The translations under genes were made by a program, and so were the position numbers. From NCBI GenBank assembly GCA_035493835.1, contig DATJHO010000077.1, forward strand, positions 1-32,805: DNA of 32,805 nt. The letters are read 5' to 3'. The DNA is from DASZTU01 sp035493835. GTDB lineage: Bacteria; Pseudomonadota; Alphaproteobacteria; Rhizobiales; Devosiaceae. Each line of letters starts with the position of its first letter. Position 1 is the stretch's first letter. A model generated the notes under the pieces. That model saw only the letters and a list, made by a program, of their open reading frames with translations, was not told the DNA's origin and did no database searches. Below, piece by piece: positions 24,823 through 32,457 of this stretch.

Positions 24823-25593
24823 CTATCGCCCCGCGAGAAAGGACAGCGCGTCGCGCACATGAGTGAGGTACCAGCCCATCATCATGCTGAGCAGCGCCAC
24901 GAACAGGAACAGGCCAATGCCGATGGTCGCCGGCGTCGACAGGAAATAGACCTGCAGCGCCGGCATCAGGCGCGCCAGGATGCCGAGGCCGACGTTGAAC
25001 ACGAGCCCGAAAACGATGAACGGCGCCGCCATCTGCACGCCGACGGTGAAGGCCCCGCTCACGGCCCTCAACGCCATTTGCGCGGCATCCCCGATCATCA
25101 GCGGATCGCTGGGCGAAAACACCTGGTAGCTCTGCACGATTGCCGACAGGGCGAAATGATGAAGGTTCGTCGCAAAGACCAGCGTGATGCCCAGCATCGA
25201 CAGAAAATTGGCGATGATCACCCCTTGCGACCCCGCGCTGGTCAGGTCGCTGCCCTGCGCCATGCTGAGGCCGATCTGGTAGGCAATGGTGGTGCCCGCC
25301 AGTTCCGCCGCCATGACGACGAAGCGGGTAATTCCGCCGAGGATCAGCCCGATCGCGATTTCGTGGAACATCAGGAGCCCAATTCCCCCCAGTTCGTCCG
25401 GCAACACCGGCAAGCGGGGAGAAAGCAGCGGCAGCAACACCAGTGTCAGCGCCAGCGCAAAGGTGAGCCGGAGCCGGGCGGGAATCGAGGACTCGCCCAA
25501 GGCCGGGATGAACATCAGGATCGTGCCGACCCGTGCAAAGATCAGCATGAACGCAAAGGCGGTCTGCGGCAGCCAGTTGAGGCCTACGGTCAC
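24823..25593 (-). CDS. fliR: Flagellar export apparatus protein FliR
   Basis: An export-gate membrane protein that assembles with FliP and FliQ. The 256-residue protein has six or so hydrophobic helices. Characteristic parts are FMLIFARVGTILMFIPALGE near residues 13-32 and LPLLSPRLP after the second helix. The start is GTG three bases after the fliQ stop; the stop is three bases from the flhB start. Gene order fliQ-fliR-flhB is the standard one. Confidence 0.95.
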   Translation of the reverse strand: MTVGLNWLPQTAFAFMLIFARVGTILMFIPALGESSIPARLRLTFALALTLVLLPLLSPRLPVLPDELGGIGLLMFHEIAIGLILGGITRFVVMAAELAGTTIAYQIGLSMAQGSDLTSAGSQGVIIANFLSMLGITLVFATNLHHFALSAIVQSYQVFSPSDPLMIGDAAQMALRAVSGAFTVGVQMAAPFIVFGLVFNVGLGILARLMPALQVYFLSTPATIGIGLFLFVALLSMMMGWYLTHVRDALSFLAGR

Positions 25594-25596
25594 GCC

Positions 25597-25863
25597 TTAG
25601 CCGCCCGAGATGATGAGGCCGGCGATCCGCGTCATGAACGCATTCATCGTCGACCCGAGAAAGGGCAGCGTCAGCAGCAAAGTGATGAAGATCGCCAGGA
25701 TTTTTGGAACAAACACAAGCGTTTGCTCCTGAATCTGCGTCAGCGCCTGGACCAGCGCCACGACCACGCCGACGACCAGCCCGGCAATCATCATCGGCCC
25801 GGCGACGATGATCAGCGTCCAGATCGCATCGCTGCCGACATCGAGAACTTCAGCGCCGTTCAC
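25597..25863 (-). CDS. fliQ: Flagellar export apparatus protein FliQ
   Basis: A small (88 residues) two-helix gate protein. The family pattern is visible in GPMMIAGLVVGVVVALVQAL and the following TQIQEQTLVFVPKI (residues 42-55), the most conserved segment of FliQ. The start is GTG with AGGGG five bases upstream. It lies 27 bases after fliE and three bases before fliR. Confidence 0.96.
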   Translation of the reverse strand: MNGAEVLDVGSDAIWTLIIVAGPMMIAGLVVGVVVALVQALTQIQEQTLVFVPKILAIFITLLLTLPFLGSTMNAFMTRIAGLIISGG

Positions 25864-25890
25864 TCTGGCCCCTATAACTAACCGCCGAGA

Positions 25891-26226
25891 TCAGATCGGC
25901 ATCTGCATGATGCTCTGGTACGAAGAGATCACCCTGTCACGCACGGCAACCAGCCCCTGGACCGCAACCTGGGTCTGCGCGACCGAGGTCGAAACGTCGA
26001 CCAGATTGGCTTTGCCGTTGAGGAGATCAAGCGACTTCTGATCTGTGGCCTTGCCGGTGTTGGATATCCCCTGCACGGCCTGCGACAAAAGCTGGCCGAA
26101 ATCAATGCCTTGCGAGCCGCTGCCGGTCATGTCCGCGGTTGTGTCGACATTCTGCTGCAGGCCCTGGCCGATGAGCCTGGAGGCGTTCGTGTAGGCGGCA
26201 GTGGCGGCGGAAAAGGGAATAGTCAT
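25891..26226 (-). CDS. fliE: Flagellar hook-basal body protein FliE
   Basis: FliE is the first rod-side component, linking the MS ring to the rod. The 111-residue protein ends with the conserved helix KANLVDVSTSVAQTQVAVQG and VRDRVISSYQSIMQMPI, in which the Arg and the terminal block are typical. It lies 58 bases after flgC and 27 bases before fliQ in the same direction, in the order flgB, flgC, fliE used widely. Confidence 0.94.
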   Translation of the reverse strand: MTIPFSAATAAYTNASRLIGQGLQQNVDTTADMTGSGSQGIDFGQLLSQAVQGISNTGKATDQKSLDLLNGKANLVDVSTSVAQTQVAVQGLVAVRDRVISSYQSIMQMPI

Positions 26227-26284
26227 TTGGGGTGATTCTCTGTGGAGCTAAGGAATTGGGTGGAAAAAAGGGACGGGCGGCCGA

Positions 26285-26698
26285 CTAGCCCTTGAGGATA
26301 TCGAGCGTCTGCCCTTCCATCTGGCGGGTTGCGGAGATGACGTTGAGGTTGGCCTCGTAGCTGCGCTGGGCCTCACGCATGTCCATTGACTCGATGTCGG
26401 GATTTACGTTGGGGTACTTTACATAGCCGCTTGCATCTGCGGCCGGATTGCCGGGCTCGTAGCGGCTCTGAAAGTCCGAGCTGTCGTAGGTCACGTTTCC
26501 CACGGCGACCTTTTCGGCCCCCAGCTGGTCATCATAGACGGACTGAAACGTCGGGATCTGACGGCGGTAGGGGTTCTCGGTCGGGGTCTTGCCGGTCGAG
26601 TCGGCGTTGGCAAGGTTTTCCGCGATCACGGTCATGCGGGCGTTCTGGGCGTGCAGGCCGCTGGCGGCCACAATCAGGGACGAGTTGAAGTCAGTCAT
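26285..26698 (-). CDS. flgC: Flagellar basal-body rod protein FlgC
   Basis: A proximal rod subunit of 137 residues, exported by the flagellar apparatus without a signal peptide. The N-terminal rod signature is ASGLHAQNARMTVIAENLAN (residues 12-31). The middle contains PYRRQIPTFQSVYD and YVKYPNVNPDIESMDMREA, and the C-terminal helix is RSYEANLNVISATRQM. It follows flgB after 29 bases. Confidence 0.96.
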   Translation of the reverse strand: MTDFNSSLIVAASGLHAQNARMTVIAENLANADSTGKTPTENPYRRQIPTFQSVYDDQLGAEKVAVGNVTYDSSDFQSRYEPGNPAADASGYVKYPNVNPDIESMDMREAQRSYEANLNVISATRQMEGQTLDILKG

Positions 26699-26727
26699 TG
26701 CATCAAGAGCCTTTCAGATAAGCGGGA

Positions 26728-27126
26728 TCACTGACCGATCGCGGTGGTGATGAGCGCGAGCGACTTGCTGTAGAGGGTGGTCACGGCCTGGTAGTCCAAC
26801 TGGTTGGCGGTGACCTTCATCATCTCGTCTTCGAGCGTGACGCCGTTGCCCTCGGGGGACATTTCGAAGCTGTTCTGCTGCTCCGCTTCGCCGGGACCGC
26901 TAGGCTGGCCCGCCGAGTCGAAGGAGAAGTGGCTTGGGTTGGTGACCGCCATCGTCATCGGCGGCGAGGCGCCGGCCTCTTCCTCGCCGAAGGTGATCGG
27001 CTTCAGTTCCTCGCCGGCGTAATTCGGCGTGTCGGCATTGGCGACATTCTGTGACAGCAGGTCCTGGCGCTGCTGCTGCCACTGCATTTTTTGCACCATC
27101 GAGTTGAGGAGCGACATTGCATCCAT
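26728..27126 (-). CDS. flgB: Flagellar basal-body rod protein FlgB
   Basis: A proximal rod subunit, 132 residues. The rod signature is QQRQDLLSQNVANADTPNYA (residues 18-37), and the C-terminal helix has MMKVTANQLDYQAVTTLYSK. It is the first gene of the minus-strand run flgB-flgC-fliE-fliQ-fliR-flhB. GGGAG lies about seven bases before the ATG. A perfect CtrA box lies 43 bases upstream of the start codon, which fits direct control by CtrA. Confidence 0.96.
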   Translation of the reverse strand: MDAMSLLNSMVQKMQWQQQRQDLLSQNVANADTPNYAGEELKPITFGEEEAGASPPMTMAVTNPSHFSFDSAGQPSGPGEAEQQNSFEMSPEGNGVTLEDEMMKVTANQLDYQAVTTLYSKSLALITTAIGQ

Positions 27127-27168
27127 TGGGCGACTCCCTGTTTGTGGGTAAATCCTGCCCAGTGATGG

Positions 27169-27183
27169 TTAACCATGTCTTAA
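27169..27183. promoter_or_regulatory. CtrA binding site TTAA-N7-TTAA
   Basis: TTAACCATGTCTTAA matches the full CtrA consensus exactly, with seven bases between the two TTAA halves. It is 43 bases from the flgB start and 110 from the fliO start, in the divergent promoter region. Spacing to flgB would place it over the -35 region, where CtrA activates in Caulobacter. Confidence 0.75.
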
Positions 27184-27198
27184 CGACAGGCCTCGCGG

Positions 27199-27218
27199 TC
27201 GCAATTCGCCTCGCAATT
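27199..27218. repeat. Short direct repeat TCGCAATT in the flagellar promoter region
   Basis: TCGCAATT occurs at 27199-27206 and again at 27211-27218, 12 bases apart (about one helical turn). Repeats at this phase can be binding sites for a regulator. The meaning is uncertain. Confidence 0.35.
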
Positions 27219-27239
27219 TGCACACTTGCGGTGCATGGT

Positions 27240-27254
27240 CGGCAAAATCTGCCG
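27240..27254. promoter_or_regulatory. Inverted repeat upstream of fliO
   Basis: CGGCA-AAATC-TGCCG is a perfect five-base inverted repeat with a five-base AT-rich centre, 39 to 53 bases before the fliO ATG. It is a candidate operator or hairpin. Confidence 0.35.
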
Positions 27255-27292
27255 TTAAATCGTCACTGCCACGTTCCTCCGGAGTTGTCAGC

Positions 27293-27982
27293 ATGCAGTT
27301 CCTCACAAGCTTGATCGGCGGCTCCGGCAGTATGTACCTGAATGCCGCGCTGGCCCTGGGTCTGGTGCTGGCTTTGATCGTGCTGGCTCTCTGGGGTCTC
27401 AAGCTGGTGATGCGCGCTTCCAGCAACGCCGTGCGCGGCAGCAAGAAGCGCCTCGCGGTGATCGATACTTTACCTGTGGATACAAAACGGCAGTTGCTCA
27501 TCATCCGCCGGGACAATGTCGAGCACCTCATTCTCACCGGCGGGCCGCAGGACGTCGTGATCGAAAGCGGCATTCCAGTCGAACAGCCGGCGATCGCGCG
27601 CCCGATGCCGAGGGTTACGCGAGCCGCGCCACAGGCGCCCCTGCGGCCACCGCTGCCGGCTCGCCCGGCGGTTTCCGAGCCGCCGAGCCTTCCCGTCGCC
27701 AATGACGAAATGCCGGTGCCGACCGCAAGCCCGCTCGACCGGCTGCGCGAGATTGGCCGCACCACCGATCGCCGGGGCCCCTCGCTACGGCAAACCGGCC
27801 TGCTGCGGCCGATGAACCGCATCGAGCCGACGCCGCCGGCGAACGCCGACAATTCGTCCCCGCCGCCCTCCGACTCAGCTACAACGGCCCGGGTTATGCC
27901 CTTCGGGGCCCCGCGTGACGGGAACGGGCAGGGTTTTGGTGGCGACGGTAATTCAGGCGGACAACGAGACGACGGCTACTAG
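27293..27982 (+). CDS. fliO: FliO-like flagellar biosynthesis protein with long disordered tail
   Basis: FliO helps assemble the FliP pore ring. This 229-residue protein has a short N-terminus, one membrane helix (about 15-38), then the conserved cytoplasmic domain with KKRLAVIDTLPVDTKRQLLIIRRDNVEHLILTGG (residues 58-91, cited by ends KKRLAVID and HLILTGG). After about residue 100 the chain is a Pro, Arg and Ala-rich low-complexity tail to the end, finishing in a Gly-rich stretch. ATG 27293 has CGGAG eight bases upstream. Its 3' end overlaps the start of fliP. It diverges from flgB. Confidence 0.85.
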   Translation: MQFLTSLIGGSGSMYLNAALALGLVLALIVLALWGLKLVMRASSNAVRGSKKRLAVIDTLPVDTKRQLLIIRRDNVEHLILTGGPQDVVIESGIPVEQPAIARPMPRVTRAAPQAPLRPPLPARPAVSEPPSLPVANDEMPVPTASPLDRLREIGRTTDRRGPSLRQTGLLRPMNRIEPTPPANADNSSPPPSDSATTARVMPFGAPRDGNGQGFGGDGNSGGQRDDGY

Positions 27983-28742
27983 GCCCAAGGCGTCACGACG
28001 TATTCGAGCCCAGCATCTTTTAGGGATTTCCGCCTTCCTGGCCCTGGCGCTGCTGCCGAACCTGGCGACGGCACAGGACCTGTCGGTCAATTTCGGCGAC
28101 AACAACACGCTGACGCAGCGCGCGATCCAGTTGATCGGGCTGATGACGGTGTTGTCGCTGGCGCCCTCGATCCTCGTGATGGTGACCAGCTTCACCCGCA
28201 TTATCGTGGTGCTGTCGCTGTTGCGCACCGCGCTCGGGCTGCAGACCTCGCCGCCCAACAGCGTGATGGTTTCGCTGGCGCTGTTCCTGACCGCCTTCAT
28301 CATGGCCCCCACCCTGCAGCAGAGCTACCAGCAGGGCATTGCCCCGCTCATGGCAGGGCAGATCCAGATCAACGACGCCTTCACCCGCAGCGCCGCCCCG
28401 GTCGAGAAATTCATGCTCGCCAATGTGCGCAAGGAAGACCTGCAGCTCTTTTACGACCTCAGCAACCAGCCGGCGCCGCCCGACGAATCGGCCGTGCCGC
28501 TGCAATTGCTGGTGCCCGCGTTCATGATTTCCGAGCTCAGGCGGGCGTTCGAGATCGGCTTCCTGCTGTTCGTGCCGTTCGTCGTCATCGACATGGTCGT
28601 CGCCTCGGTGCTGATGTCTATGGGCATGATGATGCTGCCGCCAGTGGTCATCTCGCTGCCATTCAAGCTGATCTTCTTCGTGCTCGTGGACGGCTGGCAC
28701 CTGGTCGCCGGCTCGCTGATTCGAAGTTTTGTCAGCGGGTAG
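27915..28742 (+). CDS. fliP: Flagellar export pore protein FliP
   Basis: FliP forms the core of the export gate. The 275-residue product has a cleavable signal sequence (about 32-53, ending NLATAQ), then the family motif ILVMVTSFTRIIVVLSLLRT (residues 86-105), LGLQTSPPNSVMVSLALFLT, and the C-terminal FMISELRRAFEIGFLLFVPF and MGMMMLPPVVISLPFKLIFF. The listed GTG at 27915 overlaps fliO by 68 bases; a GTG at 27939 after GCAGGG is an alternative. fliO-fliP form a two-gene unit. Confidence 0.96.
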   Translation: MTGTGRVLVATVIQADNETTATRPKASRRIRAQHLLGISAFLALALLPNLATAQDLSVNFGDNNTLTQRAIQLIGLMTVLSLAPSILVMVTSFTRIIVVLSLLRTALGLQTSPPNSVMVSLALFLTAFIMAPTLQQSYQQGIAPLMAGQIQINDAFTRSAAPVEKFMLANVRKEDLQLFYDLSNQPAPPDESAVPLQLLVPAFMISELRRAFEIGFLLFVPFVVIDMVVASVLMSMGMMMLPPVVISLPFKLIFFVLVDGWHLVAGSLIRSFVSG

Positions 28743-28818
28743 AGGGTCTTCGCGGGCCTTGCTGAGCTAGCGATTGCTTAATCTGCGTGAGTGGCAGCAC
28801 TCAGCCGCGCCCCCCACG

Positions 28819-28927
28819 GCGTCATCCCGACGAACGTCGGGATCCAGATGCTCAGACTTGGTAGCGCTTCACAGGTCTCGCCGCCAACTCACCGAATGCT
28901 GGATTCCGGCATTCGCCGGAATGACCG
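28819..28927. repeat. Paired palindromic repeat, GTCATCCCGACGAACGTCGGGA family
   Basis: Left unit GTCATCCCGACGAACGTCGG and right unit GGATTCCGGCATTCGCCGGA (ending in ATGACC) form two hairpins about 60 bases apart, between the convergent fliP and AMIN-TPR genes. Left and right arms differ in sequence but keep the outer GTCAT and ATGAC ends and the inner GATCC and GGATT ends. Confidence 0.8.
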
Positions 28928-28945
28928 CGAAGTTGGGAGGAAGCC

Positions 28946-31900
28946 CTACCCGGCCTTGTCCGGCGTCATGGCTGCGTCGCCGCTGAAGGCCTGCTTGTAG
29001 CCGGCAAGGAACGCATCCAGCGTGTCGCTGCCCGCGACCGCCTGTGCCACCTGGGCGAAGTCCGGGCTGGTCACGGGCTCGATCGAGCTCGTCACGTAGT
29101 CGAACATCGACCATTCGGGGCCACGGGCAAGCGCATCGGAGAATTTCGTGCGCAGCCGCGCCAGCCCCAACTTGTCGCCAGCGAGGGCATAGCCCACGGC
29201 CGCGCGAACGATATCCATGCGGCCCGATTGCGTGAGTGGCGGACCGTTGGCCCCGGCGGCATTGGGCGCATACATCCCCTCGAGCAGGCCGCCGACAGCG
29301 TCATAGTTCTTGGCAAGCCAATTGGCGGAGACGCGCAGCTGGTCGGCATCGAAGCCTTTCACCGGCGTCAGGATATCGAGGGCAAGCCCGGTGCGATTGG
29401 AATCGATGAGGGCGCGCGCCTGGAGGATCCGCCGCTGCCGGTCGAGACTTGGCGGCAGGTCGGCGAGCTGGGTGCTGCCCAGAACCTTCAGCGCGTCCTG
29501 CGGGTTGCGGTTGGCGATATCGATCACCGCCAGCTGGTTGGCAACCTGCGCCCGCGCCGCCCCGGTGAGACGGTTGTCGACCTGGTATTGGAGCAATTGG
29601 GCGGCCTGCGTCAGCAAATCGACCTTGACCAGGCGCTGCGCCAGATTGCGGATCATCTGGTCGCCGTTCGGGCCCGGCGGGGTAAGCGAACGGAAATCGT
29701 AGTAGAGCGCCAGCGCATCCGCCGGCTGCATCTGATCGGCCTTGCCGTTGAGATAAAGCGCCTCGAACTCGTTCTGCTCCGAAATGGCCAACGCATCCAT
29801 GTCGGGGTTGGAGGGAAACGCCTGGAGCGCCTCCTTGGCTACGTCGAAACCCGACCGATAGTCCCCGGCGCGGAAGTAGAGCCCGGCGAGGAGCTTGTCC
29901 ATCGAGGCTTCCAGCGCGTCGCCGCGCCAAAGCAGCGCCTCGGCCGCCAGCGTCTTGCTGGCCTTCGCGGGATCGACGCGGCCGGTCTTGGTGAGGATGA
30001 GGATGGTGCGGTAGACCGCCTCGGCGTGAGTCGGCCGGATATCGGCAGCAATGACCTGGCCATAGGTATCGAGCGCCTCGCTGTCGTGGCCTTCCGCCTC
30101 GGCGATACGGCCGGCAAGCAACTGATAGAGCGATGCCTCGTCCGGATCGAGGTCGGCGAAATCGATCCTCTTGTAGAGCTGGTGGGCGAGCACCGTATCT
30201 CCGGTCTCGACCGCGGCCCGCACGGCTGAGAGCAGGAACCTCGCCCTGAGCCACGCCGGATAGCTGGTTATGACCGGCAGGGCCGACAGTGCATCGACGC
30301 GGGCTTGGGCAAAGTTGTTCGAGTCGGCCCCGGCGATGGTCCGCCAGACCTTGGCGTCGACATCGTCGGCGAAATTGGGCGAGTTCAGGATCGCCAATGC
30401 GTCGGCAGGCCGGACGGCAACCACATCCGCCGCTGCCAGCGTCAACTGCGAGGGCGCGCGCAGCGATTCGTCCTTGAGGTCGCTCTGCATCAGCCCCAGC
30501 TCGCCGATAGCCTCAGGGCCATAGCGATTGGCGAGATAGAACTGCGCCAGCTTGAACCGCGCCTTGTCGCGCGCCGGGCCGTCTGCCAGCGCGGCAGCAT
30601 TGATCAGGCTGTTGGCCTTCTCCTGGAAGACGATCGGGTTGGCTTCCCGGGGTGTCACCAGGTCGATGAAATCCGTGCGCGCGGCCGTTGGGGCGATCCC
30701 CGAAATCGAGGCAATAACTGCATCCGGGGGCGAAACCGTCAGGCCGCCAGGCGCCGAAATGATCGCCTCATCCCCGGCCACCTTGACCGCCACGTCGTCG
30801 TGCTCGGGCTTGATCACCAGCCCGTGCACCGAGGGCAGCGCATCGAAGTCGACATAGCTCATGTCGTGCACGATGCCGCGTGCCGGCGGGAACGCGGTGA
30901 CCACCGACAGGGTGTCGCCCACCACCGGGTCGGCGAACTGGTGCACTCGACCGGGCCGCGAGAGATCAGCGCTGACCTGATAGTGGCCGCTAGGGTCGGT
31001 GCCCTTCGAAAGCGTCAGCGGTTCGGTCGGCGCCAGCATCATGTCGCCGAGCGACAACACCCAGGCCCTGCCCTCCGAACCGAGCGTTGCAAGCCGATCG
31101 GCGGAAAGGTCGATCCTCACCACCTGCGTATCGCCTGCCGGAGTGATCGTCACGCCGCTGGCAATTGCACTGAGTGCCGACCCGGGCGCGGGCGTCTTGA
31201 TGCCGGTGAGCGTATCGAACAGCATCCACACCACGTTGCCGCGACGGAACACCGCCGCCGGCGTTTCACGGCCGAAGGGAAAGCTGATCCGGACCGTTGT
31301 CCCCTGCTTCGAGACGAGCGGCGTAATTGCACTTGGCGGCATCGAGGCGACGTCCGAGAGGGCTGGCTGTGCCCGGGCCGCCGTCGGCGCAGCAGTGTTG
31401 CGCTTGGGCCCGCCGAGGGCCGCGTCAAAAGCCTTGGCCGTTGTGGCCGCGGCCGGATTGGGGTCGTAGGGAACCGAGCTTGCGGTGTCTATGTCGACGA
31501 TGAAGTCGCGCTTTGACAGCGCGTACATCCGCGGCACGACCTTTGGACCGGTGTGCAGCACCACCCGCGAGGTGGCGCCCATCACCTGATTGTCGACGCT
31601 TACGAGCTCCTTCGGCAGGCTCGCCTTGAGCTGGGAGAGGTCGATCGGCACCGGCCAATCGAAATCGAGATCGCCGACCGCCGTCTTGTTGTCGAAAGCG
31701 AACTTGGCGCCCGTGTCCGCCGTCCAGAGAAACTCCATCCGCATGAAGGTCGGATTGCGTCCGACCCGCAGCGTCACAATGGGATTGACGATATTCGCCT
31801 CGGCAAGCCTGTGCTTCTGCTCCGCCAGGAGAGCCGCCTGGCGAGCACGCTCGGCGAGCTTGGCCAGCACGTCCTGCGGCAAGGGCGGGGGCGGCCCCTG

Positions 31901-32317
31901 CCAGGTCGTGGGCATTATGTCGATGAACAGCTCCTCGCCGCCCTCGAGGTGATTGACGAGAAAGCTCGAGCGCAGGGCGAGCCGGAACCCGCGCTTGTCG
32001 GGATCGACCCGGGTGATCGTGACGTAGTCGGGCAAGGCCGCCGTCAAATCGGGGACCGAGAAATCGACCGGCTGGTCGAATTGCACGGACACCACGCTGT
32101 TGTCGGAGGTCAACTGGTAGTGCGGCAGGTCGACCCGATTCGGAAAATCGATGACGATGCGCGCGAAGCCTTTTTCACTCGTGCCGAAAACCTTGGCGGC
32201 ATCCACGGCCATGGCATTCGCCACAGGCAGGCAAACAGCGAGAAAACCGGCTAAAAAGCCGAGCCGGACGAAGGCCGTGACCGCAAGGCCCGCCGATGCA
32301 TGAAAATCCCTAAACAC
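28946..32317 (-). CDS. Large exported protein with three AMIN-like modules and a TPR region
   Basis: A 1123-residue protein. A signal peptide covers residues 1-35 (ending PVANA). Three AMIN-like beta modules follow: 51-135 (FARIVIDFPN to FIDIMP), 191-277 (FMRMEFLW to DFIVDID), and about 341-427 (TTVRISFPF to AWVLSLGD), separated by a coiled helix at 148-175 and an Ala and Pro-rich linker at 285-330. A further beta region spans about 430-550. From about 565 to 1050 it is helical with TPR-like repeats, for example KLAQFYLANRYGPEAIGELG. It is predicted periplasmic. I do not recognise a named family. It follows a partial motE by 140 bases on the same strand and is convergent with fliP, so a motility-related role is plausible, but inferred. 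Confidence 0.85.
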   Translation of the reverse strand: MFRDFHASAGLAVTAFVRLGFLAGFLAVCLPVANAMAVDAAKVFGTSEKGFARIVIDFPNRVDLPHYQLTSDNSVVSVQFDQPVDFSVPDLTAALPDYVTITRVDPDKRGFRLALRSSFLVNHLEGGEELFIDIMPTTWQGPPPPLPQDVLAKLAERARQAALLAEQKHRLAEANIVNPIVTLRVGRNPTFMRMEFLWTADTGAKFAFDNKTAVGDLDFDWPVPIDLSQLKASLPKELVSVDNQVMGATSRVVLHTGPKVVPRMYALSKRDFIVDIDTASSVPYDPNPAAATTAKAFDAALGGPKRNTAAPTAARAQPALSDVASMPPSAITPLVSKQGTTVRISFPFGRETPAAVFRRGNVVWMLFDTLTGIKTPAPGSALSAIASGVTITPAGDTQVVRIDLSADRLATLGSEGRAWVLSLGDMMLAPTEPLTLSKGTDPSGHYQVSADLSRPGRVHQFADPVVGDTLSVVTAFPPARGIVHDMSYVDFDALPSVHGLVIKPEHDDVAVKVAGDEAIISAPGGLTVSPPDAVIASISGIAPTAARTDFIDLVTPREANPIVFQEKANSLINAAALADGPARDKARFKLAQFYLANRYGPEAIGELGLMQSDLKDESLRAPSQLTLAAADVVAVRPADALAILNSPNFADDVDAKVWRTIAGADSNNFAQARVDALSALPVITSYPAWLRARFLLSAVRAAVETGDTVLAHQLYKRIDFADLDPDEASLYQLLAGRIAEAEGHDSEALDTYGQVIAADIRPTHAEAVYRTILILTKTGRVDPAKASKTLAAEALLWRGDALEASMDKLLAGLYFRAGDYRSGFDVAKEALQAFPSNPDMDALAISEQNEFEALYLNGKADQMQPADALALYYDFRSLTPPGPNGDQMIRNLAQRLVKVDLLTQAAQLLQYQVDNRLTGAARAQVANQLAVIDIANRNPQDALKVLGSTQLADLPPSLDRQRRILQARALIDSNRTGLALDILTPVKGFDADQLRVSANWLAKNYDAVGGLLEGMYAPNAAGANGPPLTQSGRMDIVRAAVGYALAGDKLGLARLRTKFSDALARGPEWSMFDYVTSSIEPVTSPDFAQVAQAVAGSDTLDAFLAGYKQAFSGDAAMTPDKAG

Positions 32318-32366
32318 AGACCGAAACCCGAGCGCCTCAACTGTAAAGGAGCTTATCGAGTTGCGC

Positions 32367-32381
32367 TTAACGCAGCCTTAC
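32367..32381. promoter_or_regulatory. Near-consensus CtrA site upstream of the AMIN-TPR gene
   Basis: TTAACGCAGCCTTAC is TTAA-N7-TTAC, one base from the full CtrA consensus, 50 to 64 bases upstream of the AMIN-TPR start codon. Confidence 0.4.
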
Positions 32382-32457
32382 AAGGGCTGGCGTATCGGCC
32401 CGGCGAACCGGCGGCGCGGCGGCCGCCGGTCATGCCTGGGATGGCCGTTCCGGCCCG

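Noticed and set aside
20866..25881. Long plus-strand frames opposite cckA and the flagellar export genes
   Set aside because: They show no domain and are dominated by His, Arg, Gln and Asp, as expected for the reverse of real GC-rich genes.
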